In this document: piece by piece, positions 1 through 5,578 of the stretch
Layout: each line of letters opens with the position of its first letter
How positions within the stretch are numbered: the first letter of the stretch is position 1
Assembly: GCA_030426005.1 (NCBI GenBank)
Contig: JAUHZM010000185.1
Span: 1 to 6,296, forward strand
Reading direction: 5' to 3'
DNA: 6,296 nucleotides
From: Gammaproteobacteria bacterium
Lineage (GTDB): Bacteria > Pseudomonadota > Gammaproteobacteria > Arenicellales > Arenicellaceae
Program-made: the position numbers and the translations under genes
The notes under the pieces: model-generated
What the model was told of the DNA's origin: nothing
Database searches by the model: none
The model's input: only the letters and a program-made list of their open reading frames with translations

Positions 1-104
1 GATTACAGAGTTCCTTTCTGATTCCATTGGTTTGTTATGTCTATATCGCGTTCTATGGTGCGAAAGGCTGGCAACCAGAAGGCCCAGGCGTTGCAGAAGC
101 ATAA
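1..104 (+). CDS. C-terminal fragment of a probable MFS sugar transporter (5' end outside window)
   Basis: The frame beginning at base 3 is open to a TAA at 102-104 and encodes 33 residues. It starts with a hydrophobic stretch that looks like the end of a last membrane helix (FLIPLVCYVYIAFYG), followed by a short polar tail (AKGWQPEGPGVAEA). An ending of the form CYxYIAFYG is what I recall for FucP/GluP-type glucose/galactose transporters of the major facilitator superfamily, inner-membrane sugar:H+ or Na+ symporters. The other two forward frames do not look like protein. The gene converges on glk across a shared terminator, so a glucose or related hexose as substrate would fit, but that is inference from context. 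Only the tail is visible, so the family assignment is tentative. Confidence 0.6.
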   Translation, partial: LQSSFLIPLVCYVYIAFYGAKGWQPEGPGVAEA

Positions 105-123
105 GCCTAACCTTGGTTGAAAT

Positions 124-161
124 AAAAAAGCCCCGATGTGTGATCATCGGGGCTTTTTTTT
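124..161. terminator. Bidirectional Rho-independent terminator between transporter and glk
   Basis: A perfect 10-bp GC-rich stem pairs 129-138 (AGCCCCGATG) with 145-154 (CATCGGGGCT) around a 6-nt loop. It is flanked by six A's on the left (124-129) and eight T's on the right (154-161). Read rightward, the T-run ends the transporter transcript; read leftward, the A-run becomes a U-tract and ends the glk transcript, whose stop codon lies about 20 bases away. The convergent layout makes a shared two-way terminator the natural reading. Confidence 0.92.
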
Positions 162-181
162 GACTTAAATCCTGCGTTGGC

Positions 182-1153
182 TCAGAGGTTTGTTTGCGCA
201 AATACGCTGGCACCAAGCAGTCCCGGGTTTTTATGTGTGATTAACCAGGTTGGAATATCTTTCATCAGTGGGCTATGTCGCCCTTTGTTTTCGAACCCTT
301 TGCGGAAGCGACTGGCTAACAGTTGGTTTGGGTAGCGCTGACAAATCCCGCCGCCGATGAAGATGCCTTCATTAGCGCCGAGTGCCAGCGCGATGTCGCC
401 TGCCACTTGCCCCAGGACTTCAAAAAATAAGTCGAAGGTTTCTTCGCAGATTGGGTCGGTTTTATTAATACCAGCTACCGCGATGTCGGCAGCGATCAAG
501 CCCGGGTTTTCTTGTCCGTGGATTTCGCACAGTGCCTCGTGAATGTTGACCAGTCCTGGCCCTGAAAGCAGACGCTCACGCGAGATACGATCATCAAACT
601 TTTGGTGTAAGTAGGCTAGGATTTCGCCTTGTAACTGATTCTCCGGCGAGAAGCCTGCGTGGCCGCCTTCGGTGACCAGCGGAATCAAAACATCGTTGCG
701 GCGTAGTAGACCCGACATGCCCAAGCCGCTTCCCGGTCCGAGCGCGCCGACTGTGTAATCGCCATCCGGCAGGCCGTGCCAGTCGCCACCAATATTGATC
801 AGGTCGGCGCTATCCAGGCAGCTCAAACTGTAAGAGATAGCTTCCCAGTCATTCAGCAGTTTTACGTGATCGGTATGGTAGCGCGCGCTCAACGAGCGGC
901 AATCAATTGACCAGTGACTGTTTGGGAAGGTGACTTTGCCGTCGCGTATTGGCCCAGCAACAGCCAAGGAGATCGCTTTGAGCTGTTTTATGTCGTGCGA
1001 ATGCAAATACGTGTCGATGGCATCTGACACGTGTTCGAACTCGGCTGCTTCCAGTGTTTGTGCCTGCTGGAAGTAACGCGGTGCGTCGGTGGTTAGCGCA
1101 AATCGGGCGTTGGTGCCGCCAATGTCTGCGATCAGCGTCGGGTTGTCACTCAT
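182..1153 (-). CDS. glk: Glucokinase (bacterial Glk family)
   Basis: ATP-dependent phosphorylation of glucose to glucose-6-phosphate in the cytoplasm, feeding Zwf encoded divergently. The 323-residue product is very close to the 321 residues of E. coli Glk and belongs to the Glk family (Pfam Glucokinase) rather than the ROK repressor/kinase family. Visible motifs in order: N-terminal phosphate-binding loop IADIGGTNAR (8-17); AVAGPI (64-69); FPNSHW (76-81); LLNDWEA (99-105), with Asp102 matching the E. coli catalytic base Asp100; GALGPGSGLG (136-145); sugar-contacting TEGGHAGFSP (161-170); ERLLSGPGL (193-201); and the C-terminal GIFIGGGI (263-270). The ATG at 1151-1153 is supported by the motif sitting directly at the N terminus and by an AAAAGGAG ribosome site (complement of 1163-1170), 9 nt upstream. 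No key residue appears to be missing. It is divergent from the zwf operon and convergent with the probable sugar transporter. Confidence 0.96.
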   Translation of the reverse strand: MSDNPTLIADIGGTNARFALTTDAPRYFQQAQTLEAAEFEHVSDAIDTYLHSHDIKQLKAISLAVAGPIRDGKVTFPNSHWSIDCRSLSARYHTDHVKLLNDWEAISYSLSCLDSADLINIGGDWHGLPDGDYTVGALGPGSGLGMSGLLRRNDVLIPLVTEGGHAGFSPENQLQGEILAYLHQKFDDRISRERLLSGPGLVNIHEALCEIHGQENPGLIAADIAVAGINKTDPICEETFDLFFEVLGQVAGDIALALGANEGIFIGGGICQRYPNQLLASRFRKGFENKGRHSPLMKDIPTWLITHKNPGLLGASVFAQTNL

Positions 1154-1162
1154 GGATCCTCG

Positions 1163-1170
1163 CTCCTTTT
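1163..1170 (-). promoter_or_regulatory. Ribosome binding site of glk
   Basis: On the minus strand this reads AAAAGGAG, a strong Shine-Dalgarno match, 9 nt before the ATG. It fixes the glk start. Confidence 0.8.
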
Positions 1171-1172
1171 TA

Positions 1173-1357
1173 TGGTCGCCGCTATGGTACTCTGATTGTG
1201 CGGTCTTATCGTCAAAAATTTGGTGTATTGATCGCTTAGGCTGGCTTTCTCCGGCTCAATGACAATCGCAGGAAAGGGTTAGTATGCGTAAGCGTAAACG
1301 TGTAGTCTTTGCGGTGCGCTTGACGTGAGTTTTGACTCTATCTGGCGTGCAAATTTT
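1173..1357. other. glk-proximal half of the divergent intergenic region
   Basis: About 185 bases separate the glk ribosome site from the first HexR-like operator. I see no conserved gene here. Leftward, a TTGACG hexamer (complement of 1210-1215) is a possible -35, but it has no good -10 at normal spacing. Rightward, a 14-codon reading frame at 1284-1328 (MRKRKRVVFAVRLT) is preceded by a purine-rich AGGAAAGGG. It lies upstream of the predicted zwf promoter and has no recognisable function. If the glk promoter is the one proposed near 1386-1414, this stretch would be a long glk leader. Confidence 0.5.
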
Positions 1358-1372
1358 TGTAATAAAATAACA
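1358..1372. promoter_or_regulatory. HexR-like operator, site 1
   Basis: TGTAATAAAATAACA matches 14 of 15 positions of the HexR consensus described for Shewanella and other gammaproteobacteria (TGTARTWWWAYTACA); the only deviation is position 12. HexR is an RpiR-family regulator of central carbon genes, and its DNA binding is relieved by KDPG, the product of Edd in this operon. The site ends 6 bp before the predicted -35 of the zwf promoter. The assignment rests on recalled motif knowledge plus the classical target gene downstream. Confidence 0.72.
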
Positions 1373-1378
1373 TTCAAT

Positions 1379-1407
1379 TTGAAATAATTTAACATTATCC
1401 CTAAAAT
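1379..1407 (+). promoter_or_regulatory. Predicted sigma70 promoter of the zwf-pgl-edd-eda operon
   Basis: A TTGAAA hexamer at 1379-1384 and a TAAAAT hexamer at 1402-1407 are separated by exactly 17 bases. Each matches five of six consensus positions. Transcription would begin near 1413-1415, giving a leader of about 105 nt before the zwf ATG. The promoter is bracketed by HexR-like palindromes, one just upstream of the -35 and one covering the start point, an arrangement suited to repression. The region is AT-rich, so chance matches are easier here, but spacing and context are good. Confidence 0.65.
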
Positions 1408-1414
1408 ATGTAAA
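1386..1414 (-). promoter_or_regulatory. Candidate leftward promoter toward glk
   Basis: On the minus strand, TTTACA (complement of 1409-1414) is followed after 17 bases by TAAATT (complement of 1386-1391). The three bases just before that hexamer are TGT, an extended -10 signature. It would start transcription near 1379 and give a glk leader of roughly 225 nt. It overlaps the rightward zwf promoter almost completely, and its -35 lies inside HexR-like site 2. The AT-rich sequence makes this a weaker call than the zwf promoter. Confidence 0.3.
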
Positions 1415-1423
1415 TTAATTACA
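1409..1423. promoter_or_regulatory. HexR-like operator, site 2
   Basis: TGTAAATTAATTACA matches 14 of 15 positions of the TGTARTWWWAYTACA consensus. With its flanks (1408-1424) it is a 17-base palindrome with a single mismatched pair. It starts 2 bases after the predicted zwf -10 and covers the expected start point, so a bound regulator should block zwf transcription. Its centre is 51 bp from that of site 1, close to five helical turns. Confidence 0.75.
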
Positions 1424-1455
1424 TAATTCTGACAGGCCAATGGCATCTGAAATGG

Positions 1456-1484
1456 CGGAAATTGACTGGTTTTCCGTTGTTTTT
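1456..1484 (+). other. Weak leader hairpin followed by a T-rich run
   Basis: CGGAAA (1456-1461) can pair with TTTCCG (1471-1476) around a 9-nt loop, followed by TTGTTTTT (1477-1484). The stem is only 6 bp with few G-C pairs, so it is at best a weak attenuator-like element in the predicted zwf leader, and may be chance. Confidence 0.2.
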
Positions 1485-1519
1485 CGAGGCGGGTCGTCAG
1501 CGATGGATTGGAGCAAAGA

Positions 1520-2980
1520 ATGCTTAACACCTGTAACATCGTGATTGTTGGCGGCGAAGGCGACCTCGCATTCCGGAAATTGTATCCGGCGCTATACAGT
1601 CTACATAAAGAGTCTTTACTCGCCGATTGCTCGAAAGTCGTGGGCTTTGGGCGCGGCAAATTTACCGCTGAAGCGTTTGTCGAGAACATGCGCAAATGGA
1701 CTGAAGACAGTGATTATGTAAAAGGCGTCGATGACGAAACCTGGGCCAGTTTTGCTGACCGCATCCTGCATTTTGTTGGCGACGCGACCGACCCTGAAGA
1801 TATAAAGCGCCTGCAACAGGAGATGGGTGAAGGAGAAATCGTCTTTTATCTGTCAACGCCACCGTCGATTTTTGCACCGATCTGTAAAGCCATGGGCGAA
1901 GCCGGTGCGGTGACCGACACCACTCGCTTAGTGGTTGAGAAGCCATTGGGTTCGTCACGTGAGTCGTTCAACGAGATCAATAACACCTTGTTTGAGACGT
2001 TTGAAGAGCAGCAGATTTACCGTATCGACCATTACCTTGGTAAGGAAACGGTGCAGAATTTGTTGGCACTACGATTCTCCAACATCTTTTTTGAGCCGCT
2101 GTGGAACCGCCATTATATCGACCATGTGCAGATTACCGTTGCCGAGAGCGTCGGCGCCGGTGGTCGTTGGGCCTACTACGACGAGTCAGGTGCCCTGCGC
2201 GATATGGTGCAGAACCATCTATTGCAATTGGTGTGTTTGGTGGCGATGGAGTTTCCATCACGCAATAAGGCAGATGATATTCGAGATGAAAAGCTTAAAG
2301 TCATTCGGAGCCTGAAACCCATCGATGCCTCGAACGTGCAAACACTGACCGTGCGTGGTCAATATACGGAGGGCTCGGTTGGCCAAGAGTTGGTTCCCGG
2401 CTACAGCCAGGAAGACGATGCCACTGGCGAATCGGACACTGAAACTTTTGTGGCAATCAAAGCAGAGATCGAGAACAACCGCTGGCAGGGTGTGCCGTTT
2501 TATCTACGTACCGGCAAGCGGATGGCCAACCGCTACTCTGAAATTGTGATTCAGTTTAAACCGGTGATTTTTAAATTCATCGACATCGATCCCAACGCGA
2601 TTAATAACAACCAGTTGGTCATTCGTCTGCAGCCAAACGAGGGCGTGGAGATGAAGCTGATGAACAAAGTGCCAGGGCTCAGTGAGAAAACCACGCTGCA
2701 AAATGTTGGTTTGAACCTGTCGTTCGAAGAAGCCTTTGAGGATCATCGTAGCCCGAGTGCCTACGAGCGCTTGATTTTGGATGTGACGCGCGGTGATCAG
2801 ACCTTATTTATGCGCTCTGACGAATTGCGCGGAGCTTGGCGCTGGGTCGATGGCATGATCGACGGGTGGAAAACAACGCAGCAGAAGCCTCAGAAATACA
2901 AAGCGGGTTCGACTGGACCCGACGATGCGCTGGGCTTGTTGATTAAAGATGGTCGCAAGTGGCAGGACTACGGTGGTTAA
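1520..2980 (+). CDS. zwf: Glucose-6-phosphate 1-dehydrogenase
   Basis: Oxidises glucose-6-phosphate to 6-phosphogluconolactone in the cytoplasm, the entry step of the Entner-Doudoroff and oxidative pentose phosphate routes. The 486-residue product compares with 491 in E. coli. Motifs: N-terminal dinucleotide fold VGGEGDLAFRKLYP (10-23); VGFGR with Arg45, the usual NADP 2'-phosphate contact; VEKPLG (139-144); substrate signature RIDHYLGKE (168-176) with Asp170, His171 and Lys175; and DMVQNHLLQ (228-236), whose His233 matches the catalytic base. The C-terminal WRWVDG and AGSTGPDDA segments are typical. I chose ATG 1520 because GGAG (1510-1513) lies 6 nt upstream and the product starts just before the cofactor fold; an in-frame TTG at 1508 would include that site in the coding sequence. 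Glu13 sits where E. coli has Lys18, which may alter cofactor preference. First gene of the operon, behind the HexR-flanked promoter. Confidence 0.98.
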   Translation: MLNTCNIVIVGGEGDLAFRKLYPALYSLHKESLLADCSKVVGFGRGKFTAEAFVENMRKWTEDSDYVKGVDDETWASFADRILHFVGDATDPEDIKRLQQEMGEGEIVFYLSTPPSIFAPICKAMGEAGAVTDTTRLVVEKPLGSSRESFNEINNTLFETFEEQQIYRIDHYLGKETVQNLLALRFSNIFFEPLWNRHYIDHVQITVAESVGAGGRWAYYDESGALRDMVQNHLLQLVCLVAMEFPSRNKADDIRDEKLKVIRSLKPIDASNVQTLTVRGQYTEGSVGQELVPGYSQEDDATGESDTETFVAIKAEIENNRWQGVPFYLRTGKRMANRYSEIVIQFKPVIFKFIDIDPNAINNNQLVIRLQPNEGVEMKLMNKVPGLSEKTTLQNVGLNLSFEEAFEDHRSPSAYERLILDVTRGDQTLFMRSDELRGAWRWVDGMIDGWKTTQQKPQKYKAGSTGPDDALGLLIKDGRKWQDYGG

Positions 2981-2981
2981 G

Positions 2982-3707
2982 ATGGATGCGAATTACGAAT
3001 GGCATCAAGGTGCGGACGCCGAGAGTCTGGCAGACAATTTAGCTGGCGAATTGGTGGTTAAATTAGCGGATGCGATTAGCCGTAATGGTATTGCGGTGAT
3101 GGCCTTGTCCGGTGGTTCCACGCCGAAGCCCTTGTTTAAAGCGTTGGCCGATCATGATGTGGATTGGTCGAAAGTCGTGATTACCTTGGTTGACGAGCGT
3201 TGGGTGCCCGAAACGCATGAACTCTCAAACGCGGCATTTATGCATCGCTATTTGTTGGATGCCTTGCCAGAAACGGTGCGCTTTGTGCCGCTGTATCAGC
3301 CTGCGGAAAATGTCGAAGCGTCGTATCCGGCGGTGTTGGGTAACTACTGTGTGGCCACGTCTTCATCGATGGATGCACCACGACCATTTGACATCGTTAT
3401 TTTGGGTATGGGTGGTGATGGGCACACGGCGTCGTTTTTCCCAGATGCGGATAATGTGGCTGAGTTAGTTGACCCTGAATCACCTGCCTTGCTGCTGACT
3501 TGTGAAAGCCCCAGTACGCAAGTCCCACGTATTACATGGAGTCTGCCAGCGCTCCTCAATACTCAATTTCTAGCCTTGCATTTCACTGGCGCTCAAAAAC
3601 GGCAGGTTTTTGAGCAGGCATGTGCCGGTACCGACGCGACTGAGCTGCCAATTCGAAGTGCGATTTTTCAAAATAAGATTCCTTTGCAAGTTTACTACGC
3701 AGACTAG
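2982..3707 (+). CDS. pgl: 6-phosphogluconolactonase (DevB/Pgl type)
   Basis: Hydrolyses 6-phosphogluconolactone from Zwf to 6-phosphogluconate. The 241-residue product has the usual length for the DevB-type lactonases, which share the glucosamine-6-phosphate isomerase fold. Visible motifs: ALSGGSTP (41-48) for phosphate binding; LVDERWVP (69-76); and LGMGGDGHTASFFP (141-154), whose His148 is the likely catalytic residue. PRITWSLPAL and PIRSAI further on are also typical. The ATG at 2982 lies one base after the zwf TAA, so translation is probably coupled, with a modest GGTGG (2972-2976) 5 nt upstream. An in-frame ATG at 2949 would overlap zwf by 32 bases and add 11 non-conserved residues without a ribosome site, so I rejected it. 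The unrelated YbhE-type lactonase (beta-propeller) is excluded by these motifs. Confidence 0.95.
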   Translation: MDANYEWHQGADAESLADNLAGELVVKLADAISRNGIAVMALSGGSTPKPLFKALADHDVDWSKVVITLVDERWVPETHELSNAAFMHRYLLDALPETVRFVPLYQPAENVEASYPAVLGNYCVATSSSMDAPRPFDIVILGMGGDGHTASFFPDADNVAELVDPESPALLLTCESPSTQVPRITWSLPALLNTQFLALHFTGAQKRQVFEQACAGTDATELPIRSAIFQNKIPLQVYYAD

Positions 3708-3725
3708 TTTCGACTGCTTTCAATT

Positions 3726-5534
3726 ATGACGATTAAACAAATCACCGATAAAATTATCGAGCGCAGTAAGGAAACCCGTGCTGAATACTTAGCGATGGTG
3801 GATGCCATGCGTAACGCGCCGCCCGCGCCGGACAGGCTGTCCTGCAGTAACTGGGCACACGTGGTGGCGGCCGAATCCGAAGCCGACAAAAAGTCGATAC
3901 CTGCCGGCCAAGGTGCCAATATCGGTATTGTGACGGCGTACAATGATATGTTGTCCGCACATCAACCTTTTGCAAGCTACCCGAATATCATCAAACTGAC
4001 CGCACGTGATAAGGGCGCAACGGCACAAGTGGCTGGGGGCGTGCCCGCGATGTGTGATGGCGTCACCCAAGGACAGCCTGGGATGGAATTGAGCTTGTTC
4101 AGTCGCGATGTGATTGCGCTGGCAACTGCCGTGTCACTGTCACACGACGTATACGATGGCGTCATGTGTTTGGGTGTGTGCGACAAAATCGTACCTGGCC
4201 TAGTGATGGGCGCACTGCAGTTCGGTCATTTGCCCGTGATGTTTGTGCCCGCAGGGCCAATGCCATCGGGCATTCCAAATAAAGAAAAGGCGCTGGCGCG
4301 GCAAAAGTTTGCTGCTGGCGAAATTGATAAAGCTAAGTTGCTGGAATCGGAATCTGCGTCTTATCACAGTGCTGGCACGTGCACCTTCTACGGTACGGCG
4401 AATACCAACCAAACCTTGATGGAGGCCATGGGGCTCCAGTTGGCTGGCACATCGTTTGTTAATCCCGGCACGCTACTGCGCACCGAGCTAACCAAAGAGT
4501 CGGTACGCCGATTATTAGACCAGACCACCAAGGGTGCGAATTATCGCCCAATGGCGGATGTGGTTACTGAGCAATCCGTCGTGAACGCGATTGTGATGAT
4601 GATGGCGACTGGCGGTTCTACCAACCTGACGCTGCACCTCATAGCGATGGCCGCTGCGGCGGGTATTCAAATTACATGGGAAGACATGGACGAAGTCTCG
4701 CGTCAGACGCCGCTATTGGCTCGCGTGTACCCGAATGGTCAGGCAGACGTGAATCACTTTGAACAAGCTGGTGGTCTCGCGTACGTGGTTTACCAGTTAC
4801 GACGCCAGGGGCTGTTGAATGAGGACGTGGTCAATGTGATGGGTGAAGGACTGGATGCGTACACACGCAAACCAGAACTGGATGCCGACCGTGTGATTTC
4901 GTGGGGCGCACCGGTGGCGGACAGTGGTGATGACACCATTCTTTCACCGATCGAAAAGCCGTTCGCGCCGGAAGGTGGCATGCGTACCGTGAAAGGCAAT
5001 CTCGGAACTGGTGTGGTTAAGATTTCAGCGGTGGAAGAGCAATATCAGGTGATCGAAGCCCCATGCAAGATTTTCGATACCCAGGAAGCGCTGAAAGCGG
5101 CCTTCGACGCGGGTGAGCTAGCATGTGATCATATTGCGGTCGTGCGTTTTCAAGGGCCATCTGCCAATGGTATGCCTGAGCTGCATAAATTAACGCCGTA
5201 CCTCGGAATCCTGCAGGATCGTGGCCACAAGGTTGCGCTGGTGACGGATGGGCGTATGTCTGGCGCATCCGGCAAGGTGTTAACTGCAATGCATGTTACG
5301 CCAGAAGCCAAGAAGGGCGGTATGTTGGCGTATTTACAAGAAGGCGATGTGGTGCGTGTTAACTGCCATAGCGGTGAATTAGAAGTTTTAGTGGATGCAG
5401 CTGAGTTGGCGGGCCGAACAGCGGCGCCTGAACCTCTGACGCCAAATACGCTAGGGCGTGGATTATTTGAAAAAATGCGTGAGGTGGTTGGTGATTCAAC
5501 ACATGGCGCATCGTTTATCGGGAAGAGCGAATGA
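3726..5534 (+). CDS. edd: Phosphogluconate dehydratase (6-phosphogluconate dehydratase)
   Basis: Dehydrates 6-phosphogluconate to 2-keto-3-deoxy-6-phosphogluconate (KDPG), the defining first step of the Entner-Doudoroff pathway. The 602-residue product matches E. coli Edd (603) along its whole length and belongs to the IlvD/Edd family of Fe-S dehydratases. Conserved blocks: YNDMLSAHQP; VAGGVPAMCDGVTQGQ with Cys110; LGVCDKIVPG with Cys152; GTCTFYGTANTNQ with Cys219; ATGGSTN; GPSANGMPELHKL; and VTDGRMSGASGK (506-517). Cys152 and Cys219 correspond to the family's cluster-ligand motifs. The GTCTFYGTANTNQ block and the alignment with E. coli Edd favour Edd over dihydroxyacid dehydratase. The ATG at 3726 gives an N terminus (IIERSKETR) matching E. 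coli. The gene follows pgl by 18 nt and has no evident Shine-Dalgarno sequence, so initiation may rely on coupling. Its product KDPG is also the known HexR effector. Confidence 0.98.
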   Translation: MTIKQITDKIIERSKETRAEYLAMVDAMRNAPPAPDRLSCSNWAHVVAAESEADKKSIPAGQGANIGIVTAYNDMLSAHQPFASYPNIIKLTARDKGATAQVAGGVPAMCDGVTQGQPGMELSLFSRDVIALATAVSLSHDVYDGVMCLGVCDKIVPGLVMGALQFGHLPVMFVPAGPMPSGIPNKEKALARQKFAAGEIDKAKLLESESASYHSAGTCTFYGTANTNQTLMEAMGLQLAGTSFVNPGTLLRTELTKESVRRLLDQTTKGANYRPMADVVTEQSVVNAIVMMMATGGSTNLTLHLIAMAAAAGIQITWEDMDEVSRQTPLLARVYPNGQADVNHFEQAGGLAYVVYQLRRQGLLNEDVVNVMGEGLDAYTRKPELDADRVISWGAPVADSGDDTILSPIEKPFAPEGGMRTVKGNLGTGVVKISAVEEQYQVIEAPCKIFDTQEALKAAFDAGELACDHIAVVRFQGPSANGMPELHKLTPYLGILQDRGHKVALVTDGRMSGASGKVLTAMHVTPEAKKGGMLAYLQEGDVVRVNCHSGELEVLVDAAELAGRTAAPEPLTPNTLGRGLFEKMREVVGDSTHGASFIGKSE

Positions 5535-5563
5535 AAGCAACTGCAGCAGTACTAGAAAGCACT

Positions 5564-5570
5564 GAAGGAG
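5564..5570 (+). promoter_or_regulatory. Strong ribosome binding site within the eda 5' region
   Basis: GAAGGAG is the best Shine-Dalgarno sequence of the operon and stands 8 nt before GTG 5579. It lies inside the reading frame opened by ATG 5531, so it is the main argument for the downstream eda start. Confidence 0.65.
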
Positions 5571-5578
5571 AAACAATT

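Noticed and set aside
357..542. Forward-strand open frame opposite glk
   Set aside because: Antisense shadow of well-conserved glk codons, with no ribosome site or protein character.
1184..1215. TTGACG (minus strand) as -35 of a glk promoter near its start
   Set aside because: The only fair -10 (TACCAT) is 20 bases away, and the 17-base position (GAGTAC) is poor, so support is insufficient to list it.
1508..1519. TTG 1508 as the zwf start
   Set aside because: It would place the GGAG ribosome site inside the gene; ATG 1520 has that site 6 nt upstream.
1279..1695. A 138-codon leftward open frame across the divergent region and the zwf 5' end
   Set aside because: It overlaps the promoter, both operators and well-conserved zwf codons, and its translation has no recognisable motif.
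2949..2981. Upstream in-frame ATG as the pgl start
   Set aside because: It has no ribosome site, overlaps zwf by 32 bases and adds residues outside the family alignment; ATG 2982 directly after the zwf stop is better.
3684..3710. Internal promoter TTGCAA...TAGTTT before edd
   Set aside because: The spacer is only 15 bases and the -10 is weak; no HexR-like site is nearby.
3746..3759. Perfect palindrome CGATAAAATTATCG near the start of edd
   Set aside because: It falls in conserved coding sequence (DKIIER) and does not match the HexR consensus; most likely a coincidence of codon choice.
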